Below, one piece after another: positions 46,201-54,806 of a stretch of 64,000 bases of DNA. How positions within the stretch are numbered: position 1 is the stretch's first letter; every line of letters begins with the position of its first letter. The notes under the pieces were generated by a model. That model searched no databases. It saw only the letters and a list, made by a program, of their open reading frames with translations, and had not been told where the DNA came from. The position numbers and the translations under genes are program-made. The DNA is from Pseudophaeobacter sp. Lineage in GTDB: Bacteria > Pseudomonadota > Alphaproteobacteria > Rhodobacterales > Rhodobacteraceae. The stretch covers positions 1 to 64,000 of the forward strand of contig JALUXC010000002.1 in assembly GCA_027019165.1 (NCBI GenBank), in the 5' to 3' direction.

Positions 46201-46992
46201 ATGTCAGGACAATTGACCGGCAAACGGGGCCTGATCATGGGCGTTGCGAATGAACGTTCCATCGCCTGGGGCATTGCCAAGGCGATGGCCGATGCAGGGG
46301 CCGAGCTGGCCTTTACCTATCAGGGTGAGGCCTTTGGCAAACGGCTGGAGCCGCTGGCGGCAAGCGTCGGCAGCGACTTCATGGTCGATGTGGATGTGAC
46401 CGACGATGCCTCGCTTGATACGGCCTTCGAACAGCTGGGCGCGCGCTGGCCGACGATTGATTTCGTCGTCCACGCGATTGCCTATTCCGACAAGTCGGAG
46501 CTGACCGGGCGGTTCATCAACACCACGCGCGCGAACTTCAAGAACTCGATGGATATCTCGGCCTATTCCTTCATCGAGGTGGCGCGTCGCGCCTATCCGA
46601 TGATGCAGGAACACGGCGGCACGCTTTTGACGCTGACCTATGGCGGATCGAACCGGGTCACCCCGAACTACAACGTCATGGGTGTGGCCAAGGCGGCGCT
46701 CGAAAGCGCAACTCGCTATCTGGCAAATGACCTTGGCCCTGATGGCATCCGCGTCAACGCGATCTCGCCCGGCCCGATGAAGACTTTGGCAGGCGCGGCC
46801 ATTGGCGGTGCGCGCAAGACCTACAAGCACACCGAACAGAACGCCCCGATGCGCTCGAATGCAACGCTCGAGGCGGTGGGCGGCACCGCAGTCTACCTGG
46901 CCTCAGATGCGGGCGCCTGCACCACCGGTGAGATCATCCGCGTCGACGGTGGCTTTCATGTCCTCGGCATGCCGCAGCAGGAAAACCTCTGA
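46201..46992 (+). CDS. fabI: Enoyl-ACP reductase (NADH)
   Basis: A 263-residue short-chain dehydrogenase-type reductase for the last step of fatty-acid elongation. It has GLIMGVANERSIAWGIAKA (NADH binding), AIAYSDKSEL, LTYGGSNRVTPNYNVMGVAKAALE with the catalytic Tyr-x6-Lys, and AISPGPMKTLAGAAI. The target of triclosan-type inhibitors in other species. Cotranscribed with fabB. Confidence 0.96.
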   Translation: MSGQLTGKRGLIMGVANERSIAWGIAKAMADAGAELAFTYQGEAFGKRLEPLAASVGSDFMVDVDVTDDASLDTAFEQLGARWPTIDFVVHAIAYSDKSELTGRFINTTRANFKNSMDISAYSFIEVARRAYPMMQEHGGTLLTLTYGGSNRVTPNYNVMGVAKAALESATRYLANDLGPDGIRVNAISPGPMKTLAGAAIGGARKTYKHTEQNAPMRSNATLEAVGGTAVYLASDAGACTTGEIIRVDGGFHVLGMPQQENL

Positions 46993-47020
46993 AGGCTTGC
47001 CTCAGCGAGACAAGATCTGC

Positions 47021-47052
47021 GGGCGCCTCAATCAGGCGCCCGTTCCTTTTTT
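47021..47052 (+). terminator. Terminator after fabI
   Basis: GGGCGCCT and AGGCGCCC arms around CAATC, followed by GTTCCTTTTTTG; 28 bases after the fabI stop. Confidence 0.88.
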
Positions 47053-47068
47053 GAGGCTTCAAACCACA

Positions 47069-47692
47069 TCATCCCTCGCCTGACGGCGCCTCCCCGGCAT
47101 TGCCTGCGCCTTTCTCCTGCACCCTGCGGCGGGAGCGCGCGAGGCCAGCCTGAAACCCCTCGCCATCCCCGAATTCGGAGAACTCGGCATAGCGGTCATG
47201 CGCCCCTTCCACGCGGGCGGCATGTTTGATCGGGCACCAGTAAGCCTCCGTCCGGCTGGCAACCTCGCGCACCCAGGCGATCACCCCGTTGCAGTAGCCA
47301 CAATAGACGCAGTTCAGCTTTTGCACCCAGTTGAGATAGGCCAGATGCTGCCGGTCCATGCGGATGTAATCTCCCTGTGGCACCTTGGGGATTCCATAGA
47401 CCGGGAAACAGGCAGCCTGGTAGATGATCACGAACAGATGCAACAGAACAAAGGGAATGATCAGGCTGTAGATGAACGGCGCCGTCAGCAGCACCATAGG
47501 GCGCGTATAGGCGAGAAAGCGCAGCCAGCGGACCCTCAGGGCCCGGTGTTGGCGCCGCGCCTCTTCCTCCCAGACGATGCGGCCGTTATCCAGCTTGTAC
47601 CGGAAAGCCGCGCGTTTCTCGGCGATTTCCTCTTCCAGCTCGTCCTGGAGGGTCCGAATCCGCGCCAGAAGGTCGTCCATTCGCGTGCTCAT
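47069..47692 (-). CDS. Unknown membrane protein with cysteine motif
   Basis: A 207-residue protein: an N-terminal coiled coil (about 5-30), two membrane helices (about 60-100, VLLTAPFIYSLIIPFVLLHL), then NCVYCGYCNG (CxxCxxC, about 128-134) and a further YWCPIKHA. The four cysteines and a histidine could bind zinc or an iron-sulfur cluster on the cytoplasmic side. The family is widespread in roseobacters as far as I recall, without known function. It is convergent with fabI. Confidence 0.75.
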   Translation of the reverse strand: MSTRMDDLLARIRTLQDELEEEIAEKRAAFRYKLDNGRIVWEEEARRQHRALRVRWLRFLAYTRPMVLLTAPFIYSLIIPFVLLHLFVIIYQAACFPVYGIPKVPQGDYIRMDRQHLAYLNWVQKLNCVYCGYCNGVIAWVREVASRTEAYWCPIKHAARVEGAHDRYAEFSEFGDGEGFQAGLARSRRRVQEKGAGNAGEAPSGEG

Positions 47693-47745
47693 GTTCAACT
47701 CCTTCAATGTGGCGCGTCTCAAGGCACCCTGTGGCGCATGGCAGA

Positions 47746-48810
47746 TCAGGCCGTTGCGGCCCTTAACTCGGCAATAAGCGCCGCCATGATGTCTTTTGCC
47801 GCGCCGCTGCGTACCCGCGGCGCGCCCATACCTGCCCATTGCGCCCCAAAGCCCGACACTCCACCCGCTTTGGCAGCCGCATTGAGCGCCTTTCCCGCAT
47901 CATAGGCGATCGGGTAATCGGGCGGTTTGGCTTCGGCAGTCTCAGTTGCCCAGGCCGTGAACTCATTGGCCAGGCAGCGCGCAGGGCGACCCGATATGGC
48001 CGCGGTCATCGTCGTGTTTTTCGCGGCATCCGAATGCAGCGCAGCGCGGTATGCTGCGTCCGCAAGGCTCTCCTCGCAGTCAATAAAGGCGGTGCCCAAC
48101 TGCGCGGCCACGGCACCAAGGCTCAGGGCTTTGGCAATATCAGCCCCATCCATCATCCCGCCAGCTGTGACAACCGGGGTGTTGAGCTCGCCCACCAGGA
48201 TCCGTGTCAGGTCAAAGGCGCTGAGGCGCGCATCCTCTGCATCCGCATCGAAGATCCCCCGGTGGCCACCCGCCTCCCAACCCTGCGCCACCACGGCATC
48301 AATGCCTGCAGCAGCAATGGTTCGTGCCTCCGCAAGGGACGTGGCCGTTGCCATCAGGACGATACCGGCATCCTTCAATGCGCTGATGACATCCGCATTG
48401 GGCAGACCAAAATGAAAGCTGACGACGGAAGGTCGCTCTGCAAGCAACATCCGCAACATCGGCTCATCGACAATAAAACTGGTGTAGATTTCCGAAAGCG
48501 AGCTGGGCGGCGAAGCCCCGAAACGCTGAAAAACCGGTGCCATCAGGCTGAGCCAGGCAGTCTCCCGAGAAGGATCCGGGCGAGCTGGCCTGTGGCAGAA
48601 GACATTGACGTTGAATGGAGCATTCGTCAGCGCGCGTGTCTTTCGGATCATGGACTGGGCCTGATCCACAGTTGAGGCACCGATCCCCAAAGCCCCCAAA
48701 CCGCCAGCATTGCTGACACTTGCAGCCATGTCCGGCGAGCTGACGCCCGCCATGGGCGATTGGAATATGGGGACATGAAGTCCCAGCTTTCCCATGAAAT
48801 CCTCGGACAT
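47746..48810 (-). CDS. Nitronate monooxygenase family flavoprotein
   Basis: A 354-residue FMN TIM barrel of the 2-nitropropane dioxygenase/NMO family. It begins PIFQSPMAGVSSPDMAASVSNAGGLGALG, then has FHFGLP, AQGWEAGGHRG (class I NMO signature with the catalytic histidine) and VTAGGMMDGADIAKALSLGA. It detoxifies nitronates such as propionate-3-nitronate, or acts on another substrate of the family. It precedes the small membrane protein by about 50 bases on the same strand. Confidence 0.9.
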   Translation of the reverse strand: MSEDFMGKLGLHVPIFQSPMAGVSSPDMAASVSNAGGLGALGIGASTVDQAQSMIRKTRALTNAPFNVNVFCHRPARPDPSRETAWLSLMAPVFQRFGASPPSSLSEIYTSFIVDEPMLRMLLAERPSVVSFHFGLPNADVISALKDAGIVLMATATSLAEARTIAAAGIDAVVAQGWEAGGHRGIFDADAEDARLSAFDLTRILVGELNTPVVTAGGMMDGADIAKALSLGAVAAQLGTAFIDCEESLADAAYRAALHSDAAKNTTMTAAISGRPARCLANEFTAWATETAEAKPPDYPIAYDAGKALNAAAKAGGVSGFGAQWAGMGAPRVRSGAAKDIMAALIAELRAATA

Positions 48811-49220
48811 GTTGCTCCCCTGCCCCGCACGTTCACCGGCAGGAAAGCGGCTTGCCCACGACAGTGCAAGGAGGAAATTGACAGGAATGCCACGGCAAAA
48901 TGGCTCCCGCCCGTCACAAAGCCATCATGGATGGCCCTGTTCCCGTTGGGCCCGGCAGCGCGCATGGCGCGCTGCATCCACCTGGCCAAGATCGGGTCAA
49001 GGGCGGCAACGCCGCCGCACCATAGGTGTGGCTTGCCCTTGAAGCGGTCTTGGCCAGATCTGATACTTGCGTCGGTGCCAATAGGGCAGACTGCCCCTTT
49101 GGCACCTCTCAGCGTCCAATTGCGCCGCGCAGCGGCGCCACGCCCAACGGAAGGAGATGGATCTTTGATCCAATGCCTTCGGGCGGGAGCATTGCTCTGC
49201 GACCGAAAGCTTCGCTCAGA
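48811..49220. other. Intergenic stretch between nitronate monooxygenase and FKBP genes
   Basis: No gene is supported in these 410 bases. The only structure I see is a copy of a dispersed element at 49121-49190 (GC hairpin, CACGCCCAACGG, then GGGCGGGAG), also found at 60446-60525. The part nearest 48811 should carry the nitronate monooxygenase promoter. Confidence 0.45.
49121..49190 (+). repeat. Dispersed repeat, copy 1
   Basis: A hairpin-forming GC run (GCGCCGCGCAGCGGCGC) is followed by CACGCCCAACGG, TCTTTGAT..AATGCC and GGGCGGGAG. The same blocks in the same order occur at 60446-60525. Both copies lie just beyond the 3' end of a minus-strand gene. Confidence 0.55.
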
Positions 49221-49649
49221 TCAGTTGATCGAAACCAGCTCGATGTCGAAGATCAGATCCTTACCGGCCAGCGGGTGATTGGCATCAAGCGTCACCGTCG
49301 CCTCATCGGATTCGACAACCGTCACAGGCAGAACCTGCCCCTCCGGGGTCTGCATCTGCAGCTGCGTGCCCGGCTCAAGCGGAATATCCTCGGGGATCCC
49401 TTCGCGTGGGATGGACTGTCGTGCATCCGGGTTGGACGGCCCGTAAGCATCCTCGCAGGCAATCTCCAGCGTCTTCTTGTCGCCAGCGACCATGCCCGGC
49501 AGACCGGCATCCATACCGCTGATCACATGACCCGCGCCAACGGTGAATTCCAGCGGGTCGCGCCCTTCGGAGCTGTCAAAGACGGTGCCATCCGTCAATC
49601 GTCCCGTGTAGTGAATGCGCACGGTATCGCCGTTCTTTACCTCGGTCAT
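49221..49649 (-). CDS. FKBP-type peptidyl-prolyl isomerase (SlyD-like)
   Basis: A 142-residue protein: NGDTVRIHYTGRLTDGTVFDSSEG, GAGHVISGMDAGLPGMVAGDKKTLEIACEDAYG, then the inserted IF chaperone domain (about 70-120) and FDIELVSI at the end. This layout is that of SlyD/FKBP short proteins, without the His-rich metal tail of E. coli SlyD. It accelerates proline isomerisation during folding in the cytoplasm. Confidence 0.93.
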   Translation of the reverse strand: MTEVKNGDTVRIHYTGRLTDGTVFDSSEGRDPLEFTVGAGHVISGMDAGLPGMVAGDKKTLEIACEDAYGPSNPDARQSIPREGIPEDIPLEPGTQLQMQTPEGQVLPVTVVESDEATVTLDANHPLAGKDLIFDIELVSIN

Positions 49650-49908
49650 GAGACCTCCAGATCATGCTTGGGTTATCAAAGGGTGCGACCCTACAGGCTC
49701 AGCCCATAATGTAAACCCGAAGTCGCCCCTAGGCATGTACGGATGCTGCCACCGGAAGAGGAAGACCCCAAAAGACCTTTGCCGATCTTCAAAGCCTTGA
49801 TATCCCGAACAGAGTGATGCGGGTGAACCCGCCCGATCTGGTGCCGCGGCGGATATGCCCACCATATGCCCACCAAATGAAAACGCCATCCAACTGGGAG
49901 CTGCTGGC

Positions 49909-50508
49909 ATGACAACAGAGGATCTGGCCGGGGTGTATCTGAAACCCGCGGTGATGCTCTTTCAGGCATCGCTCTTTGCCGCCCTTCTCTCCGGCCCGGC
50001 TACAGCCCAGTTGATAAGTACCGTTGAAGTCTACCCGCGCGATCAGGTCGTGATCTGCGATGCGCCGGAAACCCGTTTCGACGATATCCTGTTTTCCCAA
50101 ATTTCAACGAAAGAGCGACGTGTTTTCTTTTCCACCTTTGAGGAGGATGAGGGAGAGCAAAAACCTGTTCTGACCGGCATCAAGGGCAAACGCCACAGCG
50201 CACGGAAAGTCACCCTGTACATCATGAGCGAGGCTACCGCTCTGGAAGGGGGATGCGTTCCCATGAAGGCGTCGCTTTCAGAAGAGTTGATCCGCTCGGT
50301 TGACGAGGCTCGCGACATGGAGGCCTTTCTGAGCTCTACGGACAGTGATTTCAGATCTGCGGCTGAGGCCAGTTGGTGCCAGCCAGTATATGTAGTGAAC
50401 CTTGTCGAACGTGCCATCGCCTACATTCATCGGGTGGAAGCTGACGCATCGCAAATGGGCATCCCGCTTTGTGTTGACCGTTTCAAGACATTCATAGACT
50501 GGCACTGA
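49909..50508 (+). CDS. Unknown exported protein
   Basis: A 199-residue protein with a hydrophobic segment near the start (about 10-32, MLFQASLFAALLSGPATAQ), probably a signal peptide that begins at the internal methionine 15. The mature part has four or five cysteines and no recognisable domain. The start at 49909 gives MTTEDLAG; the methionine 14 codons later (49951) gives a more typical signal peptide. No operon partner. Confidence that it is a gene is moderate. Confidence 0.5.
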   Translation: MTTEDLAGVYLKPAVMLFQASLFAALLSGPATAQLISTVEVYPRDQVVICDAPETRFDDILFSQISTKERRVFFSTFEEDEGEQKPVLTGIKGKRHSARKVTLYIMSEATALEGGCVPMKASLSEELIRSVDEARDMEAFLSSTDSDFRSAAEASWCQPVYVVNLVERAIAYIHRVEADASQMGIPLCVDRFKTFIDWH

Positions 50509-50689
50509 CGACGACATCCGGATTTGGATGCGGCCTGCTCCACACCGACCGCGAACAGGTCAAGACAGCCAGTCCCTTCCGCTCCAAATACGGCCTTCAA
50601 CTCCGGTGCTAACAGGATTGTGACCGATACAAGTTCGCACTTTCTCTGTGGCTTCTTACTGTGACACAGTCCCCAAAATGGAGAGCCCC

Positions 50690-51376
50690 ATGCCGATCAC
50701 CACCTGTGTCTTTGATGCCTATGGCACGCTTTTCGACGTTGCCGCCGCCGCGCGTCAGGCCGCGAGCGAACCCGACTTTCCGCAGCTTGCCGATAAATGG
50801 GCCGAGCTGGCCAATCACTGGCGGCTGAAGCAGTTGCAATACACCTGGCTGCGCGCCGTGACCGGTGCCCACACGGATTTCTGGGAGGTCACGCAGAACG
50901 GCCTCGATTGGGCCCTTGAGGCAACCGACCTTGCGGGGGACGTCGCCCTGCGCGAGCGGCTATTGGCGCTCTACTGGGAACTGCAGGCCTACCCTGAGGT
51001 GCCGCAGATGCTGACCCGGTTGAAAGAGGCAGGCTTCAATACTGCGATCCTTTCCAACGGCTCCCCTGGCATGCTGGAAGGCTGCGTGCAATCCGCAGGA
51101 GTGGGCGAGGTTCTGGACGATGTGCTGTCGGTCGAAAGCGTCGGCGTCTTCAAGCCCCACTCCAGCGTCTATGATCTGGTCGGCAAACGCTTCGCTTGTT
51201 CCCCTTCCGAAGTGCTCTTTGTCTCATCAAACGGCTGGGATGCCGCAGCCGCCACCGGGTATGGGTTTGATACCGCTTGGGTGAACCGCGTGGGCGAGCC
51301 GATGGACCGCCTGCCCTGGACGCCGACACATGTGTTGAGTGACCTGACCACGATCCCCGAGATAGCCAAGAGCTAG
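50690..51376 (+). CDS. Haloacid dehalogenase, type II
   Basis: A 228-residue HAD-superfamily enzyme: nucleophile aspartate in VFDAYGTLFDV, LSNGSPGML (motif II), the lysine in VGVFKPHSSVYDL and FVSSNGWDAAAATGYGF (motif with SSN and D), all typical of L-2-haloacid dehalogenases. It hydrolyses L-2-haloalkanoates to D-2-hydroxyacids. ATG at 50690 follows GGAGA. It heads a plus-strand run of catabolic genes. Confidence 0.92.
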   Translation: MPITTCVFDAYGTLFDVAAAARQAASEPDFPQLADKWAELANHWRLKQLQYTWLRAVTGAHTDFWEVTQNGLDWALEATDLAGDVALRERLLALYWELQAYPEVPQMLTRLKEAGFNTAILSNGSPGMLEGCVQSAGVGEVLDDVLSVESVGVFKPHSSVYDLVGKRFACSPSEVLFVSSNGWDAAAATGYGFDTAWVNRVGEPMDRLPWTPTHVLSDLTTIPEIAKS

Positions 51377-51409
51377 GCCAACGCCACCAAAAGGGACCCT
51401 ATCGAACTG

Positions 51410-52243
51410 ATGCCGCACTTCACCACCTCTGACGGGCTGTCTCTCCATTTCACCGATACCGGGCAAGCAGACGCCCTGCCTCTGATCTGCCTGCCCGGCC
51501 TGACCCGCGACGGGCAGGACTTTCGCTATTTCGCGCCCCATGCCGCGCGCTATCGCATGATCACGCTGGATGCGCGCGGGCGCGGGCGATCGGATCACGA
51601 CCCGCAGATCTCCAACTACAACGTCATGCGCGAGGCGCAGGACGTGACCGAGTTGATGGATCATCTGGGCCTGTCCACGGCCGCAGTCCTTGGCACCTCG
51701 CGCGGGGGGATGGTAGCCATGGTGCTGGCCGCCACCGCAAAGGAACGACTGAGCGGCGTGATCCTGAACGATGTCGGCTCGGAGATCCCGCAAGACGGCA
51801 TTGCCCGCATCATGGAATACGTCGGCCGCCGCCCCGCCGCGAAAACCCACGCAAAGGCTGCCGAGACGCTGGCAGCCCTGATGGCACCCGCATTTCCGGA
51901 TGTGCCGCCCACGCGCTGGCGCGAAGAAGTCGAGGTCTTTTACGATGAAACGCCGGAGGGCCTTGCCCTGCGCTATGATCCGCGCCTGCGCGATGCGCTG
52001 TTGGAGCAAGCCAAGGCAGGCCCGCCGCCGGATCTATGGCCCCTGTTCATGGCGCTCGACGGGCTGCCCTGCGGGGTGATCCGGGGCGCGAACTCGGATG
52101 TGTTAAGCCATGCGACTTTCCTTGAGATGCAGCGCCGCCTGCCAGACTTCAAAGCCGTTGAGCTTGAGAACCGCGGCCATGTGCCCTTTCTCGATGAACC
52201 CGCCGCCCTTTCCCTTATTCACTCTATATTGGACCAGATTTGA
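51410..52243 (+). CDS. Alpha/beta hydrolase
   Basis: A 277-residue hydrolase: LPGLTRDGQDF (oxyanion region), ITLDARGRGRSDHD, nucleophile serine in VLGTSRGGMVAM and a final histidine in ENRGHVPFLDEP. The substrate is not evident; it may be an ester or lactone. Its stop overlaps the start of the dehydratase gene by four bases, so the two are translationally coupled. Confidence 0.87.
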   Translation: MPHFTTSDGLSLHFTDTGQADALPLICLPGLTRDGQDFRYFAPHAARYRMITLDARGRGRSDHDPQISNYNVMREAQDVTELMDHLGLSTAAVLGTSRGGMVAMVLAATAKERLSGVILNDVGSEIPQDGIARIMEYVGRRPAAKTHAKAAETLAALMAPAFPDVPPTRWREEVEVFYDETPEGLALRYDPRLRDALLEQAKAGPPPDLWPLFMALDGLPCGVIRGANSDVLSHATFLEMQRRLPDFKAVELENRGHVPFLDEPAALSLIHSILDQI

Positions 52244-53220
52244 TGACTTCTCTTGCCATGATCGAAGCCGCTGCCGAGCGGATCAAAGGCCACGCCCGCA
52301 AAACGCCGCTGCTGTCGTCGCCCTTCCTGGACGACATCGCGGGTCGACGCCTTTTGGTCAAACCCGAATGCCTGCAGCACACCGGATCCTTCAAGTTCCG
52401 TGGCGGTTGGGCGGCGCTATCGGCCATGGACGAGGAAACCCGCAAGCGTGGCGTTCTGGCCTTTTCCAGCGGCAACCACGCGCAGGGCGTCGCGGCGGCA
52501 GCCAAGGCCCACGGCGCGCCCGCCGTGATCATCATGCCCGCCGATGCACCGCAACTGAAGATCGACAACACCCGTGCGCTGGGGGCCGAGGTGGTGCTGT
52601 ATGATCGGGTCGGCGGCGAAAGCCGCGAGGAACTGGGAAATCACTATGCCACGACGCGCGGCCTGACGCTGGTCAAACCCTATGATGAGCCAGAGGTGAT
52701 CGCAGGTCAGGGCACCGTCGGGCTTGAAATCGCAGAGCAGGCCACCGCAGAGGGTGTTACTTCGGGCGATGTGCTGGTCTGCTGTGGTGGCGGCGGCCTC
52801 ACCAGCGGCGTTGCCCTGGCGCTGGAGGCGCATGCCCCCGGCCTGCGCGTGCGCCCGGCAGAACCGCAAGGATTTGACGATGTGACCCGCTCACTGCAAA
52901 GCGGCCAGATCGAAAGCAACGCAAGCACCTCCGGGTCGATCTGCGATGCCATCCTGACTCCGGCGCCCGGCGATATCACCTTCCCGATCCTGTCGCGCCT
53001 TTGCGGCCCTGGCATTGTCATCACCGAAGACGAGGCCCTGCACGCCATGGCGCTGGCCTTTTTGCGCCTCAAGATCGTGGTCGAACCGGGCGGCGCGGCG
53101 GCGCTGGCCGCGGCTCTGTTCCATGGCGATCAGATCGAAGGCGACGCCGTCATCGCAGTGGCAACCGGCGGCAATGTGGACCCGGCGATGTTCATCCGCG
53201 CGTTGGAGCAGCACGCCTGA
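52240..53220 (+). CDS. Threonine/serine dehydratase (PLP)
   Basis: A 326-residue fold-type II PLP enzyme. The PLP lysine is in HTGSFKFRGGWAAL, followed by FSSGNHAQGVAAAA (PLP-binding loop), VCCGGGGLTSGVALALE (phosphate cup) and VVEPGGAAALAA. It lacks the C-terminal ACT domain of biosynthetic IlvA, like catabolic TdcB and serine racemase. It deaminates threonine or serine, or a hydroxy amino acid such as hydroxyaspartate. Confidence 0.92.
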   Translation: MMTSLAMIEAAAERIKGHARKTPLLSSPFLDDIAGRRLLVKPECLQHTGSFKFRGGWAALSAMDEETRKRGVLAFSSGNHAQGVAAAAKAHGAPAVIIMPADAPQLKIDNTRALGAEVVLYDRVGGESREELGNHYATTRGLTLVKPYDEPEVIAGQGTVGLEIAEQATAEGVTSGDVLVCCGGGGLTSGVALALEAHAPGLRVRPAEPQGFDDVTRSLQSGQIESNASTSGSICDAILTPAPGDITFPILSRLCGPGIVITEDEALHAMALAFLRLKIVVEPGGAAALAAALFHGDQIEGDAVIAVATGGNVDPAMFIRALEQHA

Positions 53221-53310
53221 GATCCGGCCACTTCTCTCCTGCTGCCGCCAGCTTTACCTTCCCCGGTCTTCGCGGATAAGGTGCGCCGCGAAGGTGACGG
53301 GAGAGATATC

Positions 53311-54102
53311 ATGCAAATCGCGGATCTGGGCGATGTCCAGCTGCACTACCGTGTCGACGGCGATCCAAACGGCGCGCCCATCGTTTTTGCCAACTCATTG
53401 GGCACCGACCTCAGGGTCTGGGACGCCGTGGTAGAGCGCCTGCCTGCGGGCCTCAAGGTAATCCGCTATGACAAACGCGGGCATGGCCTGTCCACCGTGC
53501 CCCCGGCTCCCTATTCCATGGGCGCCTTGGTACGCGATGCCGAGCGGCTCTTGGATCTGCTGGAGGTCCGTGACTGCGTCTTTGTCGGCCTGTCCATCGG
53601 CGGCATGATCGCGCAAGGTTTGGCTGTAAAACGGCTCGACCAGGTGCGCGCGCTGGTGCTGTCGAACACCGCCGCCAAGATCGGCACCGCCGAGATGTGG
53701 CAGGAGCGGATTGCAGCAGTCAATGAACAGGGCATCGAGGCCCTGGCCGATAACGTCATGGAGCGCTGGTTCGGCAAGGATTTCCGCGCAACGCCCGAGC
53801 TGACCCTTTGGCGCAATATGCTGGTGCAGCAATCGCGCGCGGGCTATGCGGGCTGCTGCGCCGCAATTGCAGGCACCGACTTCTACACCCCCACCAGCGG
53901 CTTGCGCCTGCCCTGCCTCGGCTTTGCCGGGTCTGAGGACGGCTCCACCCCGCCGGATCTGGTGCGCGAGACCGTCGATCTGATCCCCGGCTCGCAGTTT
54001 CACCTGATCCGCCGTGCGGGCCACATCCCCTGCGTCGAGAAACCCGATGAGTTCGCCGAACGGCTGGTGACCTTCCTCAGGGAGATCGGGCACATTGGCT
54101 GA
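53311..54102 (+). CDS. pcaD: 3-oxoadipate enol-lactonase-like hydrolase
   Basis: A 263-residue alpha/beta hydrolase with LGDVQLHYRVDGDPNGAPIVFANSLGTDLRVWD, YDKRGHGLST, nucleophile in VGLSIGGMIAQGLA and GHIPCVEKP with the catalytic histidine. This pattern is that of PcaD, which opens 3-oxoadipate enol-lactone in the beta-ketoadipate pathway. Start ATG 53311 follows GGGAGAGA. It is coupled to the next hydrolase by an 8-base overlap and lies in one transcription unit with pcaB. No pcaG, pcaH or pcaC is present nearby. Confidence 0.85.
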   Translation: MQIADLGDVQLHYRVDGDPNGAPIVFANSLGTDLRVWDAVVERLPAGLKVIRYDKRGHGLSTVPPAPYSMGALVRDAERLLDLLEVRDCVFVGLSIGGMIAQGLAVKRLDQVRALVLSNTAAKIGTAEMWQERIAAVNEQGIEALADNVMERWFGKDFRATPELTLWRNMLVQQSRAGYAGCCAAIAGTDFYTPTSGLRLPCLGFAGSEDGSTPPDLVRETVDLIPGSQFHLIRRAGHIPCVEKPDEFAERLVTFLREIGHIG

Positions 54103-54805
54103 TTTCCTGCTGATCCACGGATCCTGCCACGGCGCCTGGTGCTGGCGCGACCTGATCCCGGCGCTTGAAGCCCGCGGCCACAGCGCGCGCGCCATTGACC
54201 TGCCCGGCCACAACGACGGACGCGATCTGACCAGTGTCACGCTGGAAGAAACCGCCGAGGCAATCCTGATGCACGCCGGGCCAGAGACCGTCGTTCTGGG
54301 CCATTCCTGGGCAGGGTATCCAATCTCCGCCGCCGCCGAGAAAGACCCCAGCCGCCTGCGCGGTTTGATCTATCTCTGCGCCTATGTGCCTGTCTCGGGT
54401 CTGTCTATGATCGACATGCGCAAACGCGGCCCGCGCCAGACGCTGGCCCATGCGGTGATCAAGAACGACGACAGCAACAGCTATACCGTGGATCCCGCCG
54501 AGGTGCCGCGCCTGTTCTACCACGACTGTCCGCAGGAGGCCGCGGCTTCCGCACTGGAGCGCCTCTGCCCGCAGCCGATCCGCCCGCAGGACACGCCGCT
54601 GACCCTTGGCGCAAACTGGGAAGGTATTTCCAAGGCCTATATCCGCTGCGCGGATGACCAGACCATTCCGCCGGAGTACCAGGCCGATATGGTCAAAGAC
54701 TGGCCTACGGGGCGCGTGCATGTGATGGAGACCTCTCACTCCCCCTTCTTCGCCGCGCCCGATGCGCTGGCGGATCTGATTTCACAGATCGAAAAGGATC
54801 TCTGA
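54095..54805 (+). CDS. Alpha/beta hydrolase, EstC/MES-like
   Basis: A 236-residue hydrolase resembling plant methyl-salicylate-esterase-type enzymes: FLLIHGSCHGAWCWRDLIPALEARGH, nucleophile in VVLGHSWAGYPIS, LIYLCAYVP, YIRCADDQTIPP and METSHSPFFAAP with the catalytic histidine. It starts with TTG at 54095 inside the pcaD stop, with GGAGA upstream. It probably cleaves a small aromatic or lactone ester; the substrate is unknown. Confidence 0.85.
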   Translation: MADFLLIHGSCHGAWCWRDLIPALEARGHSARAIDLPGHNDGRDLTSVTLEETAEAILMHAGPETVVLGHSWAGYPISAAAEKDPSRLRGLIYLCAYVPVSGLSMIDMRKRGPRQTLAHAVIKNDDSNSYTVDPAEVPRLFYHDCPQEAAASALERLCPQPIRPQDTPLTLGANWEGISKAYIRCADDQTIPPEYQADMVKDWPTGRVHVMETSHSPFFAAPDALADLISQIEKDL

Positions 54806-54806
54806 C

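Noticed and set aside
49662-49910. Minus-strand frames in the spacer upstream of the exported protein gene
   Set aside because: Low-complexity translation with no domain or start signal.
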